Assembly: GCF_000382185.1 (NCBI RefSeq)
Contig: NZ_KB907784.1
Location: 2,427,633 to 2,491,632 of the forward strand
From: Bordetella sp. FB-8
GTDB lineage: Bacteria > Pseudomonadota > Gammaproteobacteria > Burkholderiales > Burkholderiaceae_B
Reading direction: 5' to 3'
Length of the DNA stretch: 64,000 nt
Shown here: positions 16,665-26,647 of the stretch, in pieces
How positions within the stretch are numbered: the stretch's first letter is position 1
Layout: each line of letters opens with the position of its first letter
Program-made: the position numbers and the translations under genes
The notes under the pieces: model-generated
What the model saw: the letters and a program-made list of their open reading frames with translations, nothing else
Databases searched by the model: none
Told to the model about the DNA's origin: nothing

Positions 16665-17777
16665 ATGCCCTCATTATTCGATCCCCTGGTTGCCGGCGAA
16701 CTCAAGCTGGCCAACCGTGTCGTCATGGCGCCGCTGACCCGCAACCGTTCACCCAAGGCCGTGCCGCAGCCCATCGCCGCGACCTATTACGCTCAGCGCG
16801 CCACGGCCGGCCTGCTCATTACCGAGGCCACGGCCATCTCGCACCAGGGCCAGGGCTACGCCGACGTGCCCGGCCTGTACGGCGCCGACCAGATCGAGGG
16901 CTGGAAACGAGTGACCGGCGCCGTGCACGAGGCGGGCGGGTGCATCGTGGTGCAGCTCTGGCATGTGGGCCGCATCTCGCACACCTCGCTGCAGCCCAAT
17001 GGCGGCGCGCCGGTGGCGCCCTCGGCCATTACGGCCAAGTCCAAGACCTACGTCATCGACGCCGAGGGCAAGGGCGAATTTACGCCGACCTCCGCGCCGC
17101 GCGCGCTGAACATCGAAGAACTGCCGGGCATCGTGTCCGACTATCGCAAGGCGGCCCGGGCGGCCATCGAGGCGGCCTTTGACGGCGTGGAACTGCACGC
17201 CGCCAACGGCTATCTCATCGACCAGTTCCTGCGCTCGGACAGCAATCAGCGTACCGATGCCTACGGCGGTTCGATCGAAAACCGTGCGCGCTTGCTGTTC
17301 GAGGTGCTCGATGCCATCACCGCCGAGATCGGCGCGGGGCGGGTCGGCATCCGTATTTCGCCGGTGACGCCGGCCAACGATGTCAGCGATCCGAATCCGC
17401 AGCCGCTCTTTAACTACGTGGTAGAAGGCCTGGCGCGCTACGGCCTGGCTTATGTGCATGTGATCGAGGGCGCCACGGGCGGGGCGCGCGACTTCCAGCA
17501 GGGCGACGCGCCCTTTGACTATGCGGCGCTCAAATCGGCCTACCGTGAGGCCGGCGGCAAGGGGGCCTGGATGGCCAACAACGGCTACGACGGGGCGCAG
17601 GCGCAGCAGGCCGTGGCAAGCGGGCAGGCCGACCTGGTGGCATTCGGCAAGGCATTTATCTCCAACCCGGATCTGGTGCGCCGCTTGCGCGAGCAGGCCC
17701 CCTTGAATGATTGGGACCAGTCCACGTTCTACGGCGGCGGCGAGAGGGGCTACGTGGACTATCCGGTGCTAACCTAA
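16665..17777 (+). CDS. nemA: Old yellow enzyme family alkene reductase (NemA-like)
   Basis: A 370-residue FMN-dependent NADH:flavin oxidoreductase of the old yellow enzyme family. The N-terminal FMN-barrel strand is LANRVVMAPLTRNRS, the substrate pocket His is in the ELHAANGYLIDQFLRSDSNQ region, and the family signature NQRTDAYGGSIENRARLLFEV follows. The FMN phosphate-binding end is LVAFGKAFISNPDLVRRL. NemA/XenA-type enzymes reduce activated C=C bonds, maleimides and nitro compounds. No adjacent nemR-type repressor was seen. It ends 29 bp before tRNA-Arg. Confidence 0.92.
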   Translation: MPSLFDPLVAGELKLANRVVMAPLTRNRSPKAVPQPIAATYYAQRATAGLLITEATAISHQGQGYADVPGLYGADQIEGWKRVTGAVHEAGGCIVVQLWHVGRISHTSLQPNGGAPVAPSAITAKSKTYVIDAEGKGEFTPTSAPRALNIEELPGIVSDYRKAARAAIEAAFDGVELHAANGYLIDQFLRSDSNQRTDAYGGSIENRARLLFEVLDAITAEIGAGRVGIRISPVTPANDVSDPNPQPLFNYVVEGLARYGLAYVHVIEGATGGARDFQQGDAPFDYAALKSAYREAGGKGAWMANNGYDGAQAQQAVASGQADLVAFGKAFISNPDLVRRLREQAPLNDWDQSTFYGGGERGYVDYPVLT

Positions 17778-17806
17778 AATAATTCAGCTATAATCTTGTC
17801 TCTTTA

Positions 17807-17883
17807 GCGCCCGTAGCTCAGTTGGATAGAGTACTTGGCTACGAACCAAGGGGTCGTGGGTTCGAATCCTGCCGGGCGCACCA
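17807..17883 (+). tRNA. tRNA-Arg (anticodon ACG)
   Basis: A 77-nt cloverleaf. The acceptor stem pairs GCGCCCG with CGGGCGC, the D arm has AGCTCAGTTGGATAGAGT, the anticodon stem CTTGG/CCAAG encloses the loop CTACGAA with anticodon ACG, and the T arm carries GTTCGAATC. CCA is encoded. The ACG anticodon reads CGU/CGC/CGA after A-to-I editing by TadA. No duplicate of its 3' end is visible in the window, so there is no sign of an integrated element here. Confidence 0.97.
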
Positions 17884-17891
17884 AGATGAAA

Positions 17892-17930
17892 AAAAGGCCG
17901 GGTGCTTGCGTACCCGGCCTTTTCTTTTTT
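17892..17930 (+). terminator. Rho-independent terminator of tRNA-Arg
   Basis: A 12-bp stem AAAAGGCCGGGT / ACCCGGCCTTTT with an 8-nt loop, followed by CTTTTTT. It lies 8 bp after the tRNA. Confidence 0.9.
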
Positions 17931-17945
17931 CGGGGGTGGCCAGGC

Positions 17946-18650
17946 ATGACTGCAGAAAAAGTGGCGATCGTGACCGCCGGCGGCAGCGGCATGGGGGCGG
18001 CGTGCGCCCGCAAGCTGGCGGCCGACGGCTTCAGGGTGGCGATACTTTCATCTTCCGGAAAGGGCGAGGCGCTGGCGGCGCAATTGGGGGGCATCGGTGT
18101 AACCGGGTCGAACCAGTCCAACGAGGACCTGGGCAGGCTGGTCGAGCAGGTCCTGGCCCGCTGGGGGCGCATCGACGTGCTGGTCAACAGCGCCGGTCAC
18201 GGGCCGCGCGCAGGCGTCCTGGACATTTCCGATGAAGACTGGCATCGCGGCATGGATACCTATCTGATGAACGTGATCCGTCCGGTGCGGCTGGTGACGC
18301 CCGCCATGCAAAAGCAAAAGTCCGGCGCGGTCGTCAATATATCGACGGCCTGGGCCTTCGAACCCAGCAATATGTTTCCGACCTCGGCGGTATTTCGCGC
18401 GGGGCTGGCCGCCTTCACCAAGCTTTTCGCGGACACCTACGCCGCGGAAAACATCCGCATGAACAACGTCCTGCCCGGCTGGATAGACAGCCTGCCGGCC
18501 ACCGAGGAGCGCCGCGACAGCGTGCCTATGGGCCGTTACGGCACCAGCCAGGAGATCGCGGCCACAGTTGCCTTCCTGGCTTCGGAAGGGGCGGCATACA
18601 TCACGGGGCAGAACCTGCGCGTTGATGGTGGGCTGATGCGGTCGGTTTGA
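17946..18650 (+). CDS. SDR family oxidoreductase with atypical active site
   Basis: A 234-residue short-chain dehydrogenase/reductase. The N-terminal nucleotide-binding motif is IVTAGGSGMGAACARKLA (TGxxxGxG type), with NSAG at VLVNSAGHG. VVNISTAW supplies the expected active-site Ser. Where the classical YxxxK motif should be, the sequence is SAVFR in TSAVFRAGLAAFTK, so both the catalytic Tyr and Lys appear replaced. The C-terminal MNNVLPGWIDSLP and YITGQNLRVDGG are typical of the family. It may be a divergent or non-catalytic SDR, and the substrate is unknown. It follows the tRNA terminator directly and seems monocistronic. Confidence 0.85.
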   Translation: MTAEKVAIVTAGGSGMGAACARKLAADGFRVAILSSSGKGEALAAQLGGIGVTGSNQSNEDLGRLVEQVLARWGRIDVLVNSAGHGPRAGVLDISDEDWHRGMDTYLMNVIRPVRLVTPAMQKQKSGAVVNISTAWAFEPSNMFPTSAVFRAGLAAFTKLFADTYAAENIRMNNVLPGWIDSLPATEERRDSVPMGRYGTSQEIAATVAFLASEGAAYITGQNLRVDGGLMRSV

Positions 18651-18763
18651 CCGCGGCCACCATGGACGTCGTGCCGAGCGGCACCGGCAGCGCCGGCGCG
18701 GACCGGGCAAGATCAGGGTTAACAGACCCTAGGGAATTCCATAGGGTGCGCCAGCTGACATGC

Positions 18764-18791
18764 TAAAGAGTCGTTCATCGTGTACCGTTAA
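18764..18791 (+). promoter_or_regulatory. Possible sigma-28 (FliA) type promoter for cheV
   Basis: TAAAGAGT at 18764 and ACCGTTAA at 18784-18791 resemble the flagellar consensus TAAA-N15-GCCGATAA. The match is imperfect and the spacing is one base longer. It lies 30 bp upstream of the cheV start. Confidence 0.3.
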
Positions 18792-18821
18792 GATTCATAA
18801 CAATATTGAACGGGACGAGAG

Positions 18822-19793
18822 ATGGAAACGAGCAGCCGCTTGGTCGACGAACGCGCCAACCTGACCAGCACGAACCGATTCGAGCTCCTGCTGTTTCGGC
18901 TCGGCGCCGCGCCGGGCGGCGGCGATCAGCATGAGCTTTACGGCATCAATATCTTCAAGATCCGCGAGATCATGCAGATACCGGCGGTGACGCCGATAGC
19001 CGGTTCTTCGGATTTCGTGCTGGGAGCCGTCGACATCCGCGGGCAGATCATGCCTGTCGTCAATCTGCCCAAAGTGATGGGCTGCGACCCGACCCGAGGG
19101 CTCAATCTGCTTCTGGTCACGGAGTTCGCGCGGACGGTGCAGGCCTTTGCCGTCGAGGAAGTCGATGACATCGTGCGGCTTGAATGGAACCAGGTGTTGT
19201 CGGCGGAAGCGGCTATCGGCGGCAGTTCCGTGACCAGCCTCGCGCGGATCGATGGCAACACGGGCGATTCCCGGCTCGCCCAGGTGGTCGACGTCGAGCA
19301 GGTGCTGCGCGACGTGTTCCCGGCGCAGCACCCGGATGTCAAGCCTGAAGACGTCGGCTCGCTTGCGAGTCTTCCTCCCGGCGCCAAGGTGCTGGCGGCG
19401 GACGACTCGGGGTTTGCACGCCGAATCATCGAAGAGTCGCTGCAGGCACTTGGCGTGGACTACATCATGACCAAGACCGGCCAGGAGGCATGGGAGGTGC
19501 TGCAGGAGATTTCGGACACCGTGCAGAAGCAGGGCGGGCGCGTGCGCGACAAGATCGCCCTGGTGCTGACGGATATCGAGATGCCGGAGATGGACGGCTT
19601 CATGCTGACCCGGCGGATCCGCGGCGATATGCATTTGCGCGACATTCCTGTTGTCATCCATTCCTCGCTGACCGGGACGGCCAACGAAACGCATGTCAAG
19701 AACGCCGGGGCCACAGGCTATATCCCGAAATTCTCGCCAGGAGAACTGGGCGAGATATTGCGCCAGACGCTGGCTGCCACCCGGGAAGGCTGA
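18822..19793 (+). CDS. cheV: Chemotaxis coupling protein CheV
   Basis: A 323-residue protein with an N-terminal CheW domain (RFELLLFRLG, ELYGINIFKIREIMQIPAVTPI, GAVDIRGQIMPVVNLP) and a C-terminal receiver domain. The receiver has an acidic pocket at VLAADDSGFARR and the likely phospho-acceptor Asp near residue 251 in VLTDIEMPEMDGF. The Lys-containing KFSPGELGE closes the domain. CheV couples chemoreceptors to the CheA kinase and may tune signalling through phosphorylation. No other che or fla gene is nearby. The ATG is preceded by GGGACGAGAG. Confidence 0.95.
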   Translation: METSSRLVDERANLTSTNRFELLLFRLGAAPGGGDQHELYGINIFKIREIMQIPAVTPIAGSSDFVLGAVDIRGQIMPVVNLPKVMGCDPTRGLNLLLVTEFARTVQAFAVEEVDDIVRLEWNQVLSAEAAIGGSSVTSLARIDGNTGDSRLAQVVDVEQVLRDVFPAQHPDVKPEDVGSLASLPPGAKVLAADDSGFARRIIEESLQALGVDYIMTKTGQEAWEVLQEISDTVQKQGGRVRDKIALVLTDIEMPEMDGFMLTRRIRGDMHLRDIPVVIHSSLTGTANETHVKNAGATGYIPKFSPGELGEILRQTLAATREG

Positions 19794-19801
19794 AGGAAAA
19801 A

Positions 19802-21724
<1,923 letters not shown>

Positions 21725-21852
21725 GGTAGCAAAACGCGCTTGTCCGCTCCTGCGCGTATCCCGACAAAACCCTGATGCCTTGTCGCGCAGATCCGGACGG
21801 TTCGGTGCGCAGCGGTTAAATTCGACCCCATTGAAATGCGGGAGATACAAAC

Positions 21853-22797
21853 ATGAGCAGCCCGTCTTGGGGCCCCAACTGGAATCTGGATGGCATTGTT
21901 TCGGGCCTGCGCGCGGCGCGGGTGGACTGGCGCGGGCCGCAAGGCCGCCTGCGCGAAGCCTCGGCGGGCCGCGAGTTTCCGTCGCAAGACAGCCTGCGCC
22001 AGATCGTCGCGCAATTGAGCGGGGCGCTGTTTCCCATGAGGCTCGGTCCCATCGATCTGCGCGAGGAAGGCGAGGATTTCTATGTCGGCCATACGCTGGG
22101 CGAGGCGCTGGATGCCCTGCTGGGGCAGACATACCTGGAACTGCGCCACCTGGGCCGCCATGAGCCGCAGTCGTGCGAAGAGACCATGGCGCGCGCCGTG
22201 CAGATCGTGCGGCAGTTCGGCGCCGAACTGCCCAGGCTCCGGCGCGCGCTCGACCTGGATGTGACGGCGGCCTATCAAGGCGACCCGGCCGCGCGCAGCG
22301 TCGATGAGGTGCTGCTGTGCTATCCGGGCGTGACCGCGATGATCCATCATCGCCTGGCCAATGTGTTGTACCGCCTGGGCGCGCCCATGCTGGCGCGCAT
22401 CGTGGCCGAGATCGCGCATGCCGAGACTGGCATTGACATCCATCCCGGCGCGACCATAGGCAAGCGTTTTTTCATCGATCATGGCACGGGCGTGGTAATA
22501 GGCGAGACCGCCATCATCGGCGACCGCGTGCGGCTCTATCAGATGGTGACGCTGGGGGCCAAGCGCTTCCCGCCGGGCGAGAACGGCGAACTCAAGAAAG
22601 GCCTGCCGCGGCATCCCATCATCGAAGACGATGTGGTGATCTATGCCGGCGCAACCATCCTGGGCCGCGTCGTCATCGGCAAGGGCTCGACCATAGGCGG
22701 CAATGTCTGGCTGACGCGCGATGTGGCGCCGGGCAGCAATGTCACGCAGGCCAGCCTGGTGAGCGATCTGCCGGGCTGCGGGCTGGACGGCGGCTAA
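21853..22797 (+). CDS. cysE: Serine O-acetyltransferase (EpsC/SrpH type)
   Basis: A 314-residue serine acetyltransferase, longer than E. coli CysE and matching the EpsC-type family. The N-terminal helical region is followed by a hexapeptide left-handed beta-helix: AHAETGIDIHPGATIGKRFF, IDHGTGVVIGETAIIGD (catalytic His and Asp region), and IYAGATILGRVVIGKGSTIG. The enzyme makes O-acetylserine, the precursor of cysteine, from serine and acetyl-CoA. It is probably cotranscribed with the sirtuin 85 bp downstream, although a GC-rich repeat-like stretch lies between them. Confidence 0.93.
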   Translation: MSSPSWGPNWNLDGIVSGLRAARVDWRGPQGRLREASAGREFPSQDSLRQIVAQLSGALFPMRLGPIDLREEGEDFYVGHTLGEALDALLGQTYLELRHLGRHEPQSCEETMARAVQIVRQFGAELPRLRRALDLDVTAAYQGDPAARSVDEVLLCYPGVTAMIHHRLANVLYRLGAPMLARIVAEIAHAETGIDIHPGATIGKRFFIDHGTGVVIGETAIIGDRVRLYQMVTLGAKRFPPGENGELKKGLPRHPIIEDDVVIYAGATILGRVVIGKGSTIGGNVWLTRDVAPGSNVTQASLVSDLPGCGLDGG

Positions 22798-22882
22798 AAA
22801 ATGAAACGACCGCCGCGTCCGCTTTGTTCGCTGCACGCCGGGGGGGCGTCCCTGTCCCTCGGGGTGGCCCGGCGCGGCTAAG

Positions 22883-23686
22883 ATGCAGGCGCTGCGCGAC
22901 TTTTTGACCGGCCGGCGCCTCTTCGTGCTGACCGGCGCCGGGTGCAGCACGGACTCGGGCCTGCCCGACTACCGGGACGGGGCCGGCGAATGGAAACGCA
23001 AGCCGCCCATCGATTTTCAGACCTTCATGGGCAGCGACACGAGGCGCGCGCGCTACTGGGCGCGCGGCCTGGTGGGTTGGCGGCGCTTTGGCCAAGCGCA
23101 GCCCAACGCGGCGCATCGCGCGCTGGCCGCCATGGAACGCGATGGGGGCATCGCGCTGCTGGTCACGCAGAACGTGGATGGCCTGCATCAGGCCGCAGGC
23201 AGCCGCGTCGTGCTCGACCTGCACGGCCGCATGGTCCAGGTGCTGTGCACGGCGTGCGGCTGGCGCGGCCCGCGGGCACACTGGCAGGGTCAGTTGGAGT
23301 CACTGAATCCCGAGTGGATTGCCTTGGATGCGCCGGATGCTCCCGATGGCGATGCCGATCTCGACGGCCTGGATTTCACGCACTTCGTCGTGCCGTCGTG
23401 TCCGCATTGTGGTGGCATCGTCAAGCCGGACGTGGTGTTCTTCGGCGAACTTGTGCCGCGCGAGCGCTACGAGCGCGCCATGGCGGCGCTGGACGAGGCC
23501 GACGCAGTGTTGGTGGTGGGTTCTTCACTGATGGTGCATTCGGGCTACCGCTATGTGAAGGAGGCTAGCCATCGCGGCCTGCCCATCGCGGCCATCAATA
23601 TGGGGCGCACGCGCGCGGACGATTTGCTATGCCTGAAGGTGGAGCAGTCCTGCGCCCAGGCCCTGGGCGCGCTGTATCCCGCCTAG
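22883..23686 (+). CDS. NAD-dependent protein deacylase, Sir2 family
   Basis: A 267-residue sirtuin. The NAD-binding GAG motif is FVLTGAGCSTDSGLPDYRD, the catalytic region is LVTQNVDGLHQAAG followed by LDLHGRM (catalytic His), and the zinc site is formed by CTAC and CPHC about 60 residues later. VVGSSLMVHSGYRYV and AAINMGRTRAD complete the NAD pocket. FGELVP matches class II/bacterial sirtuins. These enzymes remove acyl groups from lysines using NAD. Targets here are unknown, though the upstream cysE makes the pair acetyl-metabolism neighbours. Confidence 0.93.
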   Translation: MQALRDFLTGRRLFVLTGAGCSTDSGLPDYRDGAGEWKRKPPIDFQTFMGSDTRRARYWARGLVGWRRFGQAQPNAAHRALAAMERDGGIALLVTQNVDGLHQAAGSRVVLDLHGRMVQVLCTACGWRGPRAHWQGQLESLNPEWIALDAPDAPDGDADLDGLDFTHFVVPSCPHCGGIVKPDVVFFGELVPRERYERAMAALDEADAVLVVGSSLMVHSGYRYVKEASHRGLPIAAINMGRTRADDLLCLKVEQSCAQALGALYPA

Positions 23687-23714
23687 CCTGCAGCAGGCGG
23701 CCTGCAAAACCCGC

Positions 23715-24575
23715 CTACAGGGCCTGTCTGCTGCCATGCCTGCGGTCAACCAGCAGGAGCTGGCGGGCTTCTTCCCAGGTGGCCTCATCGGGGGCGAGCA
23801 GCAAACCTCCGTCGCGGTGTGTGGGCTTGTAGGGGCTGCCGTCAAAATGGGCGGAGTAGCCTCCCGCCTCCTGGTGCAGCAGCCAGCCGGCCGCGTGATC
23901 CCAGGGATGCAACACGTTGTAGAGCAGAATATGGCAATGCCCCGAGGCTGCCATGCGGTATTCGTGCGCGGCGCAGTGCAGCGAAGTATTGCGGGCGAAA
24001 GCGGACAGGCGGACATGGGCCATGTCGCGCAAATTCCGAGGCAGGCCGCTGTCGTCGATCATGCATTCCATGTCCTGTACCGGCGCGGGCTTGGCCACCG
24101 ACAGCGGCGACATCTCGCCATCCTCGCGGGCCATCCATGCGCCCTCGCCCCGTACCGCAATGGCGGCATCGCGGCAGACCGGATCGTAGATGACGCTGGC
24201 GATCACCTCGCCGCGGTGGCAAGCGGCGACCATCATGCCAAATAGCGGCAGCCCCATCACATAGTTGCGAGTGCCGTCGATGGGGTCGACGATGAAGGCC
24301 AGGTCGGCGTCCACCAGCATGTTCAGCAGCGCCGGATTGCGCTCCGAAGCCTCTTCGCCTATGAGCACGGCGCCGGAGTGTTGCTTTGCCAGACGCGCGA
24401 AGATCTGGCGCTCGGCTTCCTCGTCCGCATCGGTGACCAGATCGCGCGGCGAACTCTTGCAGCGTATCGCCTCCGGAGGCAGATTACGAAAGCGTGGCAT
24501 GACGACGGACTGCGCCACTTCGGCCAGTACGACGGCAAGACGACGCGTATCGTCACGCGAGAATGTGCGGCTCAT
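23715..24575 (-). CDS. Inositol monophosphatase family protein
   Basis: A 286-residue member of the IMPase/FBPase-like superfamily. The metal-binding motifs are VTDADEEAERQI, LIGEEASER (Glu) and the signature IVDPIDGTRNYVMGLPLFG, with the C-terminal motif HPWDHAAGWLLHQEAGG supplying the last Asp. Such enzymes remove phosphate from inositol-, sugar- or nucleotide-phosphates using Mg2+; the actual substrate is not clear. The start at 24575 (MSRTFSRDD) is chosen over far-upstream in-frame codons that run through the repeat region. Confidence 0.92.
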   Translation of the reverse strand: MSRTFSRDDTRRLAVVLAEVAQSVVMPRFRNLPPEAIRCKSSPRDLVTDADEEAERQIFARLAKQHSGAVLIGEEASERNPALLNMLVDADLAFIVDPIDGTRNYVMGLPLFGMMVAACHRGEVIASVIYDPVCRDAAIAVRGEGAWMAREDGEMSPLSVAKPAPVQDMECMIDDSGLPRNLRDMAHVRLSAFARNTSLHCAAHEYRMAASGHCHILLYNVLHPWDHAAGWLLHQEAGGYSAHFDGSPYKPTHRDGGLLLAPDEATWEEARQLLLVDRRHGSRQAL

Positions 24576-24691
24576 GTCTGAGGGGGAGGGAGAATCGGGG
24601 AAGTCTTTCAATCTAGCACGACATGATGTCGATTGTGCGTTTAGTAACGTTGTTTGAGTTCTTGAGTCGTTTGCCATGCCGGAACGGGGGG

Positions 24692-24867
24692 GCCTATGAG
24701 GCTGCCTGGTCGGCAGACTCGGCCCCAGGACGGGGCCTTGGCCATCGATCGAGCAAAAAAGGCGGTCCGGGCGCGAACTCGCCCCTGCGGGACTCAGGCA
24801 GCGCGTCCGGACTTCCCCCGCCCTTTTTGCTCGGACCGGGCAGCCTCCAACAGGCAGCCTCATAGGC
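24692..24867. repeat. 176-bp palindromic, MITE-like intergenic repeat
   Basis: A 17-bp perfect terminal inverted repeat, GCCTATGAGGCTGCCTG at 24692-24708 and its complement at 24851-24867, encloses further paired arms. GAGCAAAAAAGGCGG (24751-24765) matches the reverse complement of 24818-24832 with one mismatch. The spacing of the two arm pairs is asymmetric. No protein is encoded convincingly. It fills much of the 403-bp gap between the IMPase and CorA-family genes; nothing else was recognised in that gap. Confidence 0.7.
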
Positions 24868-24978
24868 GTAGCATTTCGGAAAAATCGGCGCATTCCAAGA
24901 GAGATCAAGCCATGGTCTTGCGTAAACTTGCGGTAGTCTGGCCGGCGTTGGCCGGGCATCAAGGGGAGAAATGCCGGC

Positions 24979-25974
24979 ATGTCCGATGAAGCGAGCAGCC
25001 TGCCGCCAGAGGTGATGGCGTCTGTGGCCTACCTGGAAGGCCGGCGAGTGTGCGATGTGCCCGTCGAAGACATTCCCTCCTATGTCGGCCGCGCAGACAG
25101 CCTGCTCTGGACGGGCCTGCGCGAACCCACCGAAGACCTGCTGACATGCGTGCTGGCCCGCCTGGGCGCCGATGCGCGCTGCCGCGAGGACATGCTGCAG
25201 GCGCACACGCGGCCCAAGATTCTGGACTACGGCAATATGGTGCTGGTGGTGGCCATCATGGTCGAGGTTCAGGCCGAGCGCCCCGCGTTTGGTGAAACCC
25301 AGCTTCTCATCGGCAACGGGTTTCTGCTCACGGTGCGGCGCGGCTCGGTGGCGCCGTATGCGGATCTGCGCGCCCGCCTTGAAGCCGTGCCCGGCCTGCT
25401 CAAGCGCGGCAGCGACTACGTGGCGGCGGAATTGCTCGACCTGCTGGTGGACCGCTATGCGATTGCCTTGCACAAGCTCGAAGCCCAGGTCGAAGCGGCG
25501 GAACAAAAGCTGCTGATCCGCGGTACCAGCATGGCCGACATTCGCAAGCTGTATCGCCAGCGTCGCGACCTGCTGCGCATCCACACCGCCGTGGCGCCGA
25601 TGGCCGAAATATGCCGCCGTCTGGCGCGGGTCGAGATGGATCCCATCGACGCGCAGGCCCGCCCGTATTACGGCGAAGTGGCCGATCGCGTGCAGCGCAT
25701 TGACGAACTGATCAACGCCTTGCGCGAGGCCCTGGTGTTTGCCTTCGAGGCCAGCCAGATGATGGCGCAAGCCCAGCAAAACGACACCACGCGCAAGCTG
25801 GCGGCTTGGGCCGCCATACTGGCCGTGCCCACAGCCATTGCGGGTATATATGGCATGAATTTCGAATTCATGCCGGAGCTGAAATGGCGCGGCGGCTATT
25901 TCTTGATCCTGGGCGCCATGGCGACGATTTGTATGACACTCTACTGGCGCTTGCGCCGGGCCGGATGGCTGTAA
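24979..25974 (+). CDS. CorA-family magnesium/zinc transporter
   Basis: A 331-residue CorA-superfamily channel protein. The large N-terminal cytoplasmic domain ends in a long helix (ELLDLLVDRYAIALHKLEAQ onward). Two C-terminal membrane helices follow, with the hallmark YGMNFEFMPEL loop between them (AAILAVPTAIAGIYGMN, then YFLILGAMATICMTLYWRL). CorA proteins form pentameric Mg2+ channels, and the ZntB branch moves Zn2+; GMN with an acidic neighbour does not decide between the two. It precedes the thermonuclease gene by 22 bp and may share its transcript. Confidence 0.92.
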   Translation: MSDEASSLPPEVMASVAYLEGRRVCDVPVEDIPSYVGRADSLLWTGLREPTEDLLTCVLARLGADARCREDMLQAHTRPKILDYGNMVLVVAIMVEVQAERPAFGETQLLIGNGFLLTVRRGSVAPYADLRARLEAVPGLLKRGSDYVAAELLDLLVDRYAIALHKLEAQVEAAEQKLLIRGTSMADIRKLYRQRRDLLRIHTAVAPMAEICRRLARVEMDPIDAQARPYYGEVADRVQRIDELINALREALVFAFEASQMMAQAQQNDTTRKLAAWAAILAVPTAIAGIYGMNFEFMPELKWRGGYFLILGAMATICMTLYWRLRRAGWL

Positions 25975-25996
25975 TGCCTTTTCGAGGTGCAAAGCG

Positions 25997-26647
25997 TTGA
26001 ACGACGAAAATTCCTCTGGCGGCCCGCTGCGCGGCAATTCCAGGCGCCGGAACGCGCGCTTTGCCGTGAGCGTGCTGATCATGGCTCTGGCGGCGGCTTT
26101 GCTGCAGTTACTTTCACCGACGACGGGCGGACTCGGCGCATTGCATACGTCCGCGCCGGATAGCCCGGTGCCCGCGGGCGCCTATGAGTTGGCGGGGAAG
26201 GTGATCAATGTGGCCGACGGCGACACCGTCACACTGCTGACCGACGACAACACGCAGCACCGCATCCGCCTGGACAGCATCGACGCGCCGGAAAAAGCGC
26301 ATGGCTCGGACCAGCCCGGCCAGCTTTTTGCCGAGCAGGCGCGCAGGAACTTGGCCGCGATGGTGGCTGGCAAGCGCCTGAGGGCGCGCTGCTACGAGAC
26401 CGACCGATACAAGCGCGAGGTCTGCGCCCTGATGTTGGACGACGGTTCATCGGTCAACCGCGCCCAGGTCCAGAGCGGCTACGCCTGGGCTTACACGGCG
26501 CGGCATGATGCCTATTTGCGCGACGGCGCCATGCCCGAATTGCAAAGCCAGGCCAAGCAGGCGGGCCTTGGCTTGTGGGCTCAGCAAGGCCCCACGGCGC
26601 CCTGGAAATGGCGCTACGATTGCTGGAGGCAGCAGCGGTGCGATTGA
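25997..26647 (+). CDS. Thermonuclease (SNase) family protein, membrane-anchored or exported
   Basis: A 216-residue protein with a hydrophobic N-terminal segment (FAVSVLIMALAAALLQLL) that could be a signal anchor, then a staphylococcal-nuclease domain. Key catalytic-type residues are visible: DGDTVTL, RIRLDSIDAPEK (Arg and Glu region) and the second Arg in DRYKREVC. NRAQVQSGYAWAY is the conserved C-terminal helix. It should be a Ca2+-dependent nuclease acting outside the cytoplasm. The start is TTG at 25997 behind GAGGTG. Its stop overlaps the next gene's ATG (TGATG), tying it to the peptide transporter genes. Confidence 0.88.
   Translation: MNDENSSGGPLRGNSRRRNARFAVSVLIMALAAALLQLLSPTTGGLGALHTSAPDSPVPAGAYELAGKVINVADGDTVTLLTDDNTQHRIRLDSIDAPEKAHGSDQPGQLFAEQARRNLAAMVAGKRLRARCYETDRYKREVCALMLDDGSSVNRAQVQSGYAWAYTARHDAYLRDGAMPELQSQAKQAGLGLWAQQGPTAPWKWRYDCWRQQRCD

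Noticed and set aside
17807..17883. tRNA-Arg as a possible integration (att) site
   Set aside because: No integrase, no duplicate of the tRNA 3' end and no island-like genes lie on either side.
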